From the IMG/VR virus record IMGVR_UViG_3300000364_000204, positions 1 through 37,958 of that record: a stretch of DNA of 37,958 bases; one strand, written 5' to 3'. This DNA comes from a virus. A program made the position numbers and the translations under genes. Below, piece by piece: positions 1 to 5,765 of the stretch; position 1 is the stretch's first letter; each line of letters opens with the position of its first letter. The notes beneath the pieces were generated by a model. The model was not told the DNA's origin. It ran no database searches and was given only the letters and a program-made list of their open reading frames with translations.

Positions 1-97
1 GGTACGGGGACGGGTACGGGTACGGGAGCGGGTACGGGTACGGGAGCTGGTACGGGTACGGGAGCTGGTACGGGTACGGGTACGGGAGCGGGTACGG
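1..97. repeat. GGTACG hexanucleotide tandem repeat with interspersed GGAGCK units
   Basis: The first ~97 bases are built from the six-base unit GGTACG with GGAGCG or GGAGCT units at intervals (GGTACG GGTACG GGAGCT pattern). The array continues to the left edge, so its full size is unknown. In frame 1 the units give Gly-Thr and Gly-Ala dipeptides. Such arrays change length by slippage. Confidence 0.9.
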
Positions 98-150
98 AAC
101 TGTTAACGCAAACTCGCGACGGAGACGGACTTGAATCAGTACAGGCTTAG
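1..150 (+). CDS. C-terminal end of a Gly-Thr/Gly-Ala repeat protein (partial)
   Basis: The reading frame starting at base 1 is open and ends at TAG 148-150. It encodes about 32 residues of alternating Gly-Thr with Gly-Ala at intervals, then a short tail ending in ESVQA. The start lies left of the window, so the protein is cut. Low-complexity Gly-Thr tails occur in many phage proteins as flexible linkers; no function can be read from this piece. Its last 20 bases overlap the start of the ERF gene, which is typical of coupled phage genes and supports real translation. The alternative is that the repeat is non-coding and the open frame is a by-product of the six-base period. Confidence 0.5.
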   Translation, partial: GTGTGTGTGAGTGTGAGTGTGAGTGTGTGAGTELLTQTRDGDGLESVQA

Positions 151-826
151 CCCAGAGTTCGCTTGTGCATTCGTAAGGGCCCAGGGGCAGATTGAAGGGG
201 CCGTAAAGGGATCCATGAACCCTGCCTTCAGGTCGAAGTATGCAGACCTTGGTGCAGTGTGGGAGGCAATCCGTGAAGCTCTACAGAACAATGGGCTTGC
301 GGTTGCTCAGTTCCCTTGTGAGGCGCCCGCTGGTCACATTGGCCTGGAGACTATCCTGGTCTACGGCAAGACCGGCGAGTGCTTTGGGCGAGTGGCTACT
401 ATCCCTTTCAAGGACCCAACCAATCCCCAGGCCGCGGGGTCTGCATACACATACCTCCGACGGTACGCACTGAGCGCTGTTATGGGAGTGTGTCCCGAGG
501 ACGATGATGGGCAAAAGGCTAGTAGGGAGGTTCCGCGGAGGAATGCAATGCCAACAACTGAGCCACCATCGTTGCCTGAAGTGTCCAAGGACCATTCTAA
601 GAAAAACAATTCATGGGAGCCTGTGCCAGAAAATTATCTATCCGAGGCCATAGATAGGTTCTCTCGGCTGGATACTGTCGACCTCATGAAGGACTATTAC
701 AACAAGGTCAGGACCGGCAGGTTTCCTGAACATCAAAAGACAGAACTTCTCAAGGCCATGGGCAACATGATTACAGAACGAAAGGGCCAGATTGCCCAAG
801 GCATGTCAGGGAATAGCCGCAAATGA
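131..826 (+). CDS. erf: ERF-family single-strand annealing recombinase
   Basis: 231-residue protein of the ERF superfamily, which anneals complementary single strands in phage recombination. Family hallmarks are visible: residues 31-57 contain the PAFRSKYADL...WEAIREAL segment (usual form NxxFKSKYAxLxxv...I...L), and residues 103-127 carry GSAYTYLRRYALSAVMGV followed by an acidic CPEDDDG. The region after about residue 130 is Ser/Pro/Lys-rich and probably a linker before a helical C-terminal domain. Start is TTG at 131 with GGAG seven bases upstream; no ATG fits as well. It overlaps the next gene by four bases (ATGA). SSB and a Cas4-like nuclease lie just downstream, giving an annealase-SSB-exonuclease set. 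The family call is from sequence; biochemical activity is inferred. Confidence 0.92.
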   Translation: MNQYRLSPEFACAFVRAQGQIEGAVKGSMNPAFRSKYADLGAVWEAIREALQNNGLAVAQFPCEAPAGHIGLETILVYGKTGECFGRVATIPFKDPTNPQAAGSAYTYLRRYALSAVMGVCPEDDDGQKASREVPRRNAMPTTEPPSLPEVSKDHSKKNNSWEPVPENYLSEAIDRFSRLDTVDLMKDYYNKVRTGRFPEHQKTELLKAMGNMITERKGQIAQGMSGNSRK

Positions 827-1032
827 GCACATTCAACATCATTATCGGCATATGCCAGGTGGTCTATCCACTGGTTACTGCTTTGCTTTTTCATATCCAC
901 CACAAGCGCATGAATGCGACCAACGATCGAATCGACACGGCCTTTGACTGCATAACAGAGCGTCGAAAGGCACATGACTGCATCAACGAAAGAATCGACT
1001 CCGTAACCAAGTACCTAAGGATTCAAAAATAA
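823..1032 (+). CDS. Small protein with one N-terminal membrane segment
   Basis: 69 residues. Residues 3-25 are hydrophobic (FNIIIGICQVVYPLVTALLF), a probable transmembrane helix, followed by a basic His/Lys/Arg patch (HIHHKR) consistent with a cytoplasmic C-terminus. The rest is polar and helical with a repeated pattern: DRIDTAFDCITERRKAHDC then INERIDSVTKY, so it may form a short coiled coil. It sits between the annealase and SSB with stop-start overlaps on both sides (ATGA at 823, TAATG at 1030-1034), so it belongs to the same transcript. I do not recognise the family. Its placement resembles small membrane proteins of phage recombination operons, but no role can be assigned. Confidence 0.75.
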   Translation: MSTFNIIIGICQVVYPLVTALLFHIHHKRMNATNDRIDTAFDCITERRKAHDCINERIDSVTKYLRIQK

Positions 1033-1406
1033 TGGCTGAGCTCAGCGTTTCTGGATACTGCAACAAGCCCGAGGCCGTCACCTCCAAGGGAGGCCGTGCC
1101 TATAGCAAGTTCACCCTGGCTTCCAAGCAGAAGAACGGTAAGAACTCGGACGGCTCCGAGAAGCCTGCAACCAAGGTCTATTACAACGTCGTGGACTTTG
1201 TGAACTCGAGCCCTCCAGAGGACGGCAGCTACGTCACCGTGAAGGGATGGTTCAAGGTTCAGGAATACACCAACAAGGAAGGCGTCCCAGGTAAGTCCTT
1301 TGAAATCAACGCTAAGGAGCTCACTGTCGCACCACCTTTTGCAGGTTCTGGTAAGCCTTCAGTTGCTAAAGCTAAGGCTGCTTCTGCCGATCCGTGGGAC
1401 GTCTGA
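1032..1406 (+). CDS. ssb: Single-stranded DNA-binding protein (SSB-like, OB fold)
   Basis: 124 residues, about the size of small phage SSBs. The N-terminal ~100 residues follow the OB-fold SSB pattern: a first strand ELSVSGYCNKPE, then KGGRAYSKFTLASKQ (G..x.xFxLA.), YYNVVDFVN, the strand pair SYVTVKGWFKVQEYTNKEG and a last strand SFEINAKELTV. The C-terminal ~25 residues are Ala/Lys/Ser-rich and end in DPWDV, similar to the short acidic-aromatic tip that SSBs use to recruit partners. Translation is coupled to the previous gene (TAATG) and overlaps the next start (TGATG at 1404-1408). It probably coats ssDNA for the adjacent ERF protein. Family assignment comes from pattern only. Confidence 0.8.
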   Translation: MAELSVSGYCNKPEAVTSKGGRAYSKFTLASKQKNGKNSDGSEKPATKVYYNVVDFVNSSPPEDGSYVTVKGWFKVQEYTNKEGVPGKSFEINAKELTVAPPFAGSGKPSVAKAKAASADPWDV

Positions 1407-1609
1407 TGACCATGTTCGAACGCCGCGTGCGGACCAAGCTCAACCACGAACTGGTTGCCGACATCCGTAAGCGCCTGAAGGCCGGAGAGACGCCTACGGA
1501 TATTGCTAAGTCCATGAATCTTAACCGCCAAACGGTGCAAAATATAAAAGCGGGTACAGCGTGGCGCACAATCATCCCGGCAAGCGTCAGGCGCTCCGCG
1601 GTGACGTAG
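1406..1609 (+). CDS. Small helix-turn-helix DNA-binding protein
   Basis: 67 residues starting at ATG 1406, which overlaps the SSB stop; a GTG at 1394 in frame is less likely because it lies inside the SSB tail. The centre reads KLNHELVADIRKRLKAGETP then TDIAKSMNLNRQTVQNIKAG, a helix-turn-helix of the kind found in resolvases and at the C-termini of homing endonucleases. The same arrangement appears in the HNH protein at 36777-37202. The protein has no other domain, so it may be a small regulator or the detached DNA-binding part of an endonuclease. It lies between SSB and the nuclease, whose start follows after 24 bases. Confidence 0.75.
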   Translation: MTMFERRVRTKLNHELVADIRKRLKAGETPTDIAKSMNLNRQTVQNIKAGTAWRTIIPASVRRSAVT

Positions 1610-1633
1610 TCCGTGACAGTACATAGACCATCT

Positions 1634-2620
1634 ATGTCAAAGAGCGCCCTGCTCCTAAGCCCTTGCACGGCATGGTGCAGTCCTGGCGCAAAGCACTACG
1701 ACGAATCACGCATTGACCAGGAGGACACGCGCATGCGCGACAATGGCATAACGTTCCATACCTGGATGGATAACTACAACAAGGACATAGTCACTCCTGA
1801 CCCACCCAAAACCACCGACCAAACCAAGTATCTTGGTATGTTTCAGCATGCCACTGCCTGGTTGGACGAGTTCAGGGTGGACCAGGCCTGGTTACACTCC
1901 GAGCTTGTAGTGGGGGCTGACTGGGTTATCGGAAAGGCAGACGTCTTTCATGAGGCCAAGGACCGGGACTACCCACACATGCCGGGCTACCAGTTTGGCA
2001 CTGCCGACATTGTTGCCAAAAGCGACAGTGGTGTCCTTACCGTAGCCGACTGGAAAACCGGTGGAACCGACGGAGCGGAGCAGCAGCTGCTTACACTTCT
2101 GACTGCCTTTTACTTGGCCTATACGGCCCATGGAGAGGCTTTCACTGGGTATCAGTCTATCTGCCTCCAGGTGAACGAAAGGGGCTGCTGGCCTCACTCT
2201 AGGAGCTACACGGATAACCAGCTAAAGGCGCACGCCTCAACCATGGGCTTCGTGTGGGAGGACCTGGATAAACCCAAGGAGCCAGTGCCTGGGGTTCACT
2301 GCGTAGTGAATTACTGTCCACACCTTGCTTACTGCTCAGCTATATCCGGACAGGTTCTGGATAGTGCCAGTAAGGACGTTGAGGCGGGGCTGAACGGGCC
2401 TGGAGTGCCTTCGAAAGGCTTCATGAAAAATGTAACTGACGACCCTAAGAGCTCGGAGGAGGCCGGCTATACCATGGCCATACTCGCCGCGGCTAAGAGG
2501 CAGATAAAGTACATCGAGTCAGGGGTAAAGAACTACGTCCGCTCAGGCGGCAAAGCTCTTTATGACGGCTATGAGTGGGCCGACGGAAGCACCGGATTCC
2601 GTTGGCGCAAGGCAAAGTAA
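1634..2620 (+). CDS. PD-(D/E)XK nuclease, Cas4/RecB-like with probable Fe-S cluster
   Basis: 328 residues from ATG 1634; an in-frame GTG at 1613 would add 7. The nuclease core is clear: Glu90 in HSELVV, Asp125 in GTADIV and Asp139-x-Lys141 in VADWKTGG form the E...D...DxK motif of RecB/Cas4-type exonucleases. One cysteine near the N-terminus (C15, CTAWCSPGAKH region) and three near the C-terminus (C223, C228, C234 in HCVVNYCPHLAYC) match the split 1+3 arrangement that holds a 4Fe-4S cluster in Cas4, AddB and related enzymes. With ERF and SSB upstream it likely makes single strands for annealing. No SD is obvious before either start. The nuclease call is firm; the cluster is inferred from cysteine spacing. 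Confidence 0.87.
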   Translation: MSKSALLLSPCTAWCSPGAKHYDESRIDQEDTRMRDNGITFHTWMDNYNKDIVTPDPPKTTDQTKYLGMFQHATAWLDEFRVDQAWLHSELVVGADWVIGKADVFHEAKDRDYPHMPGYQFGTADIVAKSDSGVLTVADWKTGGTDGAEQQLLTLLTAFYLAYTAHGEAFTGYQSICLQVNERGCWPHSRSYTDNQLKAHASTMGFVWEDLDKPKEPVPGVHCVVNYCPHLAYCSAISGQVLDSASKDVEAGLNGPGVPSKGFMKNVTDDPKSSEEAGYTMAILAAAKRQIKYIESGVKNYVRSGGKALYDGYEWADGSTGFRWRKAK

Positions 2621-2639
2621 TATAAAGGTGGAAATCCAA

Positions 2640-2837
2640 ATGAATAATGGCAAAAAGGTGGCTTTCGTGGTCGGTGACCTTGTGGACTACAGCATCCGTA
2701 ACCACGCGTACAAGGACAAGATTCATCGCTTTTACAACGATGGCGTAATCTTCCAGCTCGAGTCTGGCTACATCGGACTGGTGAGTCAGCTTGTGCGCTC
2801 TGGCGATAAGGTCCTCTGGAATTGTGACCACACGTAA
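2640..2837 (+). CDS. Hypothetical small phage protein
   Basis: 65 residues from ATG 2640, chosen because AAAGGTGG sits nine bases upstream; the frame is open further left but only over the end of the nuclease gene. The protein alternates short beta-prone stretches (KKVAFVVGDLVDYSI, GVIFQLESGYIGLVSQLV) and may be a small barrel fold, with VGDLVDY and GDKVLW resembling KOW/SH3-like turns. I do not recognise the family. It begins a rightward run of small unknown genes, 19 bases after the nuclease. Confidence 0.7.
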   Translation: MNNGKKVAFVVGDLVDYSIRNHAYKDKIHRFYNDGVIFQLESGYIGLVSQLVRSGDKVLWNCDHT

Positions 2838-2934
2838 ACTACAGCCCGGACATTACACAATCACTGTAAACGGCAAGGTGGTTGATGTGTGGGTCTGCTC
2901 TGCGAAGCTAAGCGCCTGGTCACGAACGAAGTGA
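2824..2934 (+). CDS. Possible very small gene overlapping the previous one
   Basis: An open frame from GTG 2824 to TGA 2932-2934 encodes 36 residues. The middle, GHYTITVNGKVVDVWVCS, has the alternating pattern of a beta hairpin and reads like real protein. AAGG lies about 11 bases before the GTG. It overlaps the previous gene by 14 bases in another frame, and a terminator-like hairpin follows seven bases after its stop. It may be a genuine tiny gene or the decayed end of a longer one. Confidence 0.4.
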   Translation: MTTRKLQPGHYTITVNGKVVDVWVCSAKLSAWSRTK

Positions 2935-2940
2935 ATGGAT

Positions 2941-2975
2941 GGGCTCTCCAGGCTGTACTGGGTGGGCCCTCTTTA
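2941..2975 (+). terminator. Terminator-like hairpin
   Basis: GGGCTC (2941-2946) pairs with GGGCCC (2964-2969) through one G-U, and CCAG (2948-2951) with CTGG (2958-2961), closing a six-base loop; TCTTTA follows. The T tract is short, so termination may be weak. The region from here to 3126 holds no convincing gene; ATGGAT 2935-2940 and ATCCAT 2976-2981 extend the dyad. Confidence 0.45.
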
Positions 2976-3126
2976 ATCCATGTGGGTGGATAATTGTTCA
3001 TCCAACTCAATGTCGCATCACCCAGTGTCTTCAATAACCTCGCTTAGTTACACTCTGCACTGCGTAGCGAAGCTACTAAAGTTCAATGGCACTCGTTGTG
3101 CACTTGTTTATGGAGAGGTGATTGAC

Positions 3127-3303
3127 ATGAAACTGAGCGTTGCAAGTCGAGTCGATTCTTCTGACGTCATGGTAGAGGCCGATACCGTGCCTGACCTGGA
3201 CTGCTACTCAGAACCAGACTCCGAACCCACAATCAAGATTCATAGAGACTCTAGCCTTTGGCAGTCTGCAATGGCGTACGCGGCCAAGGAGTTTTCTCAA
3301 TGA
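3127..3303 (+). CDS. Hypothetical small acidic protein
   Basis: 58 residues from ATG 3127, picked because GGAGAGGTG lies seven bases upstream; the same frame is open to 2980 but the upstream part has poor composition and no SD. The protein is acidic and Ser/Asp-rich (SSDVMVEADTVPDLDCYS) with no recognised motif. Its stop overlaps the next start (ATGA), so the two are translationally coupled. Confidence 0.6.
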   Translation: MKLSVASRVDSSDVMVEADTVPDLDCYSEPDSEPTIKIHRDSSLWQSAMAYAAKEFSQ

Positions 3304-3491
3304 ACGACAGCAAGAATGGCTTCCGGCACCACACATTCGTGGACCTTGATGATGCCTTGCTGGCCTCCAAGAGCGGTCAGTTCTGGGTAGGTGACATGGT
3401 CTCTATCAATGGCTTTGCCTACCGCGTAGGACCCAATCTTGAGCTTGAATTCATCCCTCAGTACTCCAACGGAGATGGTGTCATCCAATGA
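3300..3491 (+). CDS. Hypothetical small protein
   Basis: 63 residues from ATG 3300 with AAGGAG nine bases upstream and a four-base overlap with the previous gene. Sequence features: an N-terminal polar part, then FWVGDMVSINGFAYRVGPN, a beta-rich stretch similar in form to the VGDLVDY segment of the gene at 2640. The two may be distant relatives, but this rests on a short pattern. No known domain. Overlaps the next gene by four bases. Confidence 0.65.
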   Translation: MNDSKNGFRHHTFVDLDDALLASKSGQFWVGDMVSINGFAYRVGPNLELEFIPQYSNGDGVIQ

Positions 3492-3835
3492 TGCGAAAGG
3501 CTCCAGTGTTCCCCAGCGACAAGGATTCTCAGGTCAAAGCCTTCATCGATGCGGCCGACCTCATCGAGCGAGACGGTCTAGCCCATCACTGCATGAGAGT
3601 CGGCAATTCTTACTGCGCTCTTGGGGCGCTCACGGTGTCAATCAATAAAACTCACTGCAGCAGAGATGAGGGGTGGCTATGGTCGGGGGAGCTTCCACGC
3701 ATGGCCTTGTCTGCGCCATTCCTTTCAGGTCGAGGACTGGTCGAGTGGAGTGACAAATCATCCAAGGATGAGGTCGTCGCCGGCCTTCGTGCAATCGCAA
3801 ACGCAATCGAGAAGGGTGGATGGGACAATGAGTAA
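3488..3835 (+). CDS. DUF6197-like protein of unknown function
   Basis: 115 residues, starting at an ATGATG pair at 3488. The N-terminal half contains DAADLIERDGLAHHCMRV followed by GNSYCALGALTVS, the pattern (aad-L-I...G.......CALGAL) that I associate with DUF6197-type proteins of actinobacteria and phages. The C-terminal part has SKDEVVAGLRAIANAIEKGG, a helix common at the end of this family. Function is unknown. Coupled to genes on both sides (overlaps of four and eight bases). Family assignment is from memory of the pattern and needs a profile search. Confidence 0.7.
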   Translation: MMRKAPVFPSDKDSQVKAFIDAADLIERDGLAHHCMRVGNSYCALGALTVSINKTHCSRDEGWLWSGELPRMALSAPFLSGRGLVEWSDKSSKDEVVAGLRAIANAIEKGGWDNE

Positions 3836-4028
3836 CCTCACTCGCAGTCGTCGTGGCGGTAAGATTAAGTGGTCTGACCCCGCAACCAACGCAGATGTGA
3901 TTGGCTACGTGTGTGACATTAGGTCGCATTACGTCATTGCCGCCACTACCGTCCAGAGGGGCGATAGGGAGGTTGGTCGAGCTCTTTACGTGGTGCCTTT
4001 CGATAGCATCAAGGAGCAGGTGTTGTGA
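3828..4028 (+). CDS. Hypothetical small basic protein
   Basis: 66 residues from ATG 3828, eight bases inside the previous gene, with AAGGGTGG about ten bases upstream. The N-terminus is basic (SNLTRSRRGGKIKW) and the remainder beta-rich (GYVCDIRSHYVIAATTVQ, RALYVVPFDSI), suggesting a small DNA- or protein-binding fold. No family recognised. Ends with a GTGA overlap into the next gene. Confidence 0.6.
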   Translation: MSNLTRSRRGGKIKWSDPATNADVIGYVCDIRSHYVIAATTVQRGDREVGRALYVVPFDSIKEQVL

Positions 4029-4234
4029 GTGACTGTACCTACACATGCACACGATGCTTCGGCTCCTTCTGCAAGGACGAGACTGCGTACCTCATTGGCG
4101 CTACCGAATGCCTTTGCGAGGGCTGCTTGGGTGCCGACAAGGAGGAGCATGACAGCGAGCACGCTAACGGTCTACTGAGCTTCGTCGATGAGGATTGTGT
4201 GGAGTTTAGACGCATGTATGAGCATGTACTCTAA
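4025..4234 (+). CDS. Small zinc-ribbon protein
   Basis: 69 residues. Start is GTG 4025, overlapping the previous stop, with AAGGAG nine bases upstream. The cysteine pattern CTYTCTRCFGSFC...CLCEGC gives two CxxC knuckles separated by about 20 residues, a zinc-ribbon layout. The C-terminal half is acidic. It is one of several small cysteine-paired proteins in this genome (others at 8530, 8645, 9416, 9742 and 35373). Role unknown. Confidence 0.65.
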   Translation: MSDCTYTCTRCFGSFCKDETAYLIGATECLCEGCLGADKEEHDSEHANGLLSFVDEDCVEFRRMYEHVL

Positions 4235-4382
4235 GCAATGTCGCAAGCTGAACCACTGCTACAGGCTTCTACTGGCAGTTCAAAGCCCATTGTGGTGCGG
4301 AAACAGGCACTCTATGTGGAGGCATTACTACTCACTTGTGGAGAAGTACGGTGGCATGGTCGGCAGAAACCCTTGGTCTTGA
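4218..4382 (+). CDS. Possible small overlapping gene
   Basis: 54 residues from ATG 4218 (ATGAGCATG), overlapping the previous gene by 17 bases and the next by 32. The protein is basic with several Cys, His and aromatic residues, ending HYYSLVEKYGGMVGRNPWS, which reads like a real C-terminus. A competing frame from ATG 4238 to 4447 (69 residues, beginning MSQAEPLLQASTG) covers the same stretch. I prefer the 4218 frame because it fits the spacing of its neighbours, but neither is strong. Confidence 0.35.
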   Translation: MSMYSKQCRKLNHCYRLLLAVQSPLWCGNRHSMWRHYYSLVEKYGGMVGRNPWS

Positions 4383-4764
4383 GATACTCGGACTCTTCGA
4401 CGAAGCTCAGCAGTGGCTTTTGGACGATGCAGAGCATGGGCTTGTAGTTCGTCACGAAACCAAAAAAGCCAACGAACGTGCCTACTACGCCTCGAGTGCC
4501 GACAGACGTAAGGCTGTAACTGAGAAGGCCTACAGGTGGCAAAGGGAGAACCCTGAGGCCTTTAGGGACATACAAGTCAGGTACAGGGAACGCAGGAGGG
4601 AAAAGCTCCTAAAGGACCATGTGACCGCTCAGCGGTTGAGGGACGAGGCTAGGGTTAGGTCTGCCAGCCGAAGGGCTAAGCTCCGGCTTGACCCTGCTCT
4701 TTGGGCTGAGTTCAAGGAACGTCAAAGAGCTCAACAGGCGGCCAGCAAGGCTAGGCGCACCTAG
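4351..4764 (+). CDS. Hypothetical basic helical protein
   Basis: 137 residues from GTG 4351, chosen over an in-frame TTG at 4336 because GGAG lies seven bases before the GTG. Residues from about 40 onward are almost entirely helical and strongly charged (KKANERAYYASSADRRKAV, RYRERRREKLLKDHV, ASRRAKLRLDPALWAEFKER), suggesting nucleic-acid binding or a long coiled coil. RYRE-type repeats of this kind often precede HNH domains in phage proteins, but no nuclease motif is present. Its stop codon shares bases with the stop of the leftward gene (CTAG 4761-4764). Confidence 0.7.
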   Translation: MAWSAETLGLEILGLFDEAQQWLLDDAEHGLVVRHETKKANERAYYASSADRRKAVTEKAYRWQRENPEAFRDIQVRYRERRREKLLKDHVTAQRLRDEARVRSASRRAKLRLDPALWAEFKERQRAQQAASKARRT

Positions 4765-5111
4765 CTTTTGTAGGTGTTCCTGTAGCGACCCGGGTGGCTG
4801 CTTTGCGGTCTAGTGGACACCATCTCGGTTGCGTATGGGTCTACTGGCTTTATGGTAACCGCCTTCCTGAATCCTGACTGCTTGCGCTTGTAGCCAAGGT
4901 CTGGGCCCATCTTCTCTGACAGGGCAAGAATGAGCTCCGGCGTGACCATCATGCTCCAGTCGGCAAACTTGATACAGGCCAGCTCGTAGATTCGGCTACG
5001 GGACAGGTTGGTGTATTCTGACAGTTCCTCCAGTCTGTCGAACGTAGCCTTGGACATGCTGATTGTGACCTGGATGCGGGACTCGTTGGTGCGTGGGTGG
5101 CTGGAGTTCAT
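4761..5111 (-). CDS. Ribbon-helix-helix transcriptional regulator
   Basis: 116 residues on the minus strand from ATG 5109-5111. Residues 12-50 match the ribbon-helix-helix fold: a strand RIQVTISM, then helices KATFDRLEELSEYTNLSRS and SRIYELACIKFADW. Such proteins bind operators as dimers. The C-terminal half is basic (GYKRKQSGFRKAV) without a known domain. AAGG lies only one base before the ATG, so the start is uncertain; a TTG at 5162 would add 17 residues. It is one of only two convincing leftward genes in the window. Upstream, 5214-5237 carries a tandem 12-bp repeat with an internal palindrome, a plausible operator. A role in switching early transcription is inferred. Confidence 0.75.
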   Translation of the reverse strand: MNSSHPRTNESRIQVTISMSKATFDRLEELSEYTNLSRSRIYELACIKFADWSMMVTPELILALSEKMGPDLGYKRKQSGFRKAVTIKPVDPYATEMVSTRPQSSHPGRYRNTYKS

Positions 5112-5489
5112 GCCTTGGACTAAGCAGGTTCGGTGCCACAACAGCGCGAAACAATGTCCCAATTGCGTTTAGTGCGAAAGTGTCTCGCTTCGCTCCAAAA
5201 GCGTCTCAACACTCAGGTGGAATGCCAGGTGGCATGCACGACGACGCAACGGGTCAAATGGTTGAGTCTTTTTGGTACTACATTGACACACCGATGTAGG
5301 CCCTAAGCACTCATATCGCACCACCAGGATTGGGCTCCATCAGTACTGCTCACTTGGCTGGTGAGGAAAGTGGCCATGGTGATTGGATCCTTTGTGATCC
5401 GTGCCTTGGCACCGCTCGAGATAAGTTCTTGTATTCATTAATATTGTGTAACAAACAGCGATGGCATTAGCCATGCAGGATGTGTTGTC
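5112..5489. promoter_or_regulatory. Non-coding region between divergent genes
   Basis: 378 bases between the leftward regulator and the rightward gene at 5490, so it should hold promoters for both. I see no strong sigma70 pair. A frame open from 5300 to TAG 5468-5470 could use TTG 5330 to give 46 residues with a CDPC knuckle (GDWILCDPCLGTARDK) but has no proper SD; it may be a gene remnant. A 25-residue frame at 5222-5299 is not convincing. The main signal is the tandem repeat at 5214-5237. Confidence 0.5.
5214..5237. repeat. Tandem 12-bp repeat, putative operator
   Basis: CAGGTGGAATGC (5214-5225) is followed directly by CAGGTGGCATGC (5226-5237), 11 of 12 identical. A perfect inverted repeat ATGCC-AGGT-GGCAT (5222-5235) spans the junction. 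It lies about 100 bases upstream of the ribbon-helix-helix gene; proteins of that fold bind exactly such short tandem or inverted repeats. Confidence 0.6.
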
Positions 5490-5765
5490 ATGATTCACTG
5501 GGTTCTCTGCCTCAAGTTCATCGCCACCCTCAGCTCTGGTAACCAGGTCAGTGAGAGCGAGGTGGACTTCAAGTGTTACGAAGTACAGGCACTAGAAGCC
5601 GTAAACGCCTGTAAGGCTCACATTGAGCTCGGTGATAGGTGTCGTTATACCGACCTCAAGCGTGTGGCGTTCAGCGACGACAAGGGTCGAAAGCAGGTCT
5701 GGGATACCCGAGGAGTCATCATCACCGTTGATACAGATCCACTTCACAAGGCATGGGGTTACTGA
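5490..5765 (+). CDS. Hypothetical protein
   Basis: 91 residues from ATG 5490, with a weak AGGATG upstream. The N-terminus IHWVLCLKFIATLSSGNQV is a hydrophobic or beta stretch, followed by SESEVDFKCYEVQALEAVNACKAHI and a region WDTRGVIITVDTDPLHKAWGY. No known domain. Alternating hydrophobic positions suggest a small alpha/beta fold rather than a membrane protein. Its stop overlaps the next start (TGATG). Confidence 0.65.
   Translation: MIHWVLCLKFIATLSSGNQVSESEVDFKCYEVQALEAVNACKAHIELGDRCRYTDLKRVAFSDDKGRKQVWDTRGVIITVDTDPLHKAWGY

Noticed and set aside
3621-3827. N-terminal extension of the gene at 3828
   Set aside because: The extra 69 residues overlap the DUF6197-like gene in another frame, are Arg/Ser/Trp-rich and lack a ribosome site; ATG 3828 has one.
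5093-5299. Rightward 68-codon frame overlapping the RHH gene start
   Set aside because: Composition is unconvincing and its ATGs lie one base after the AGGTGG boxes that form the putative operator repeat.
5282-5310. Sigma70 promoter starting from TTGACA at 5283
   Set aside because: The -35-like hexamer is present but nothing close to TATAAT follows at 16-18 bases.
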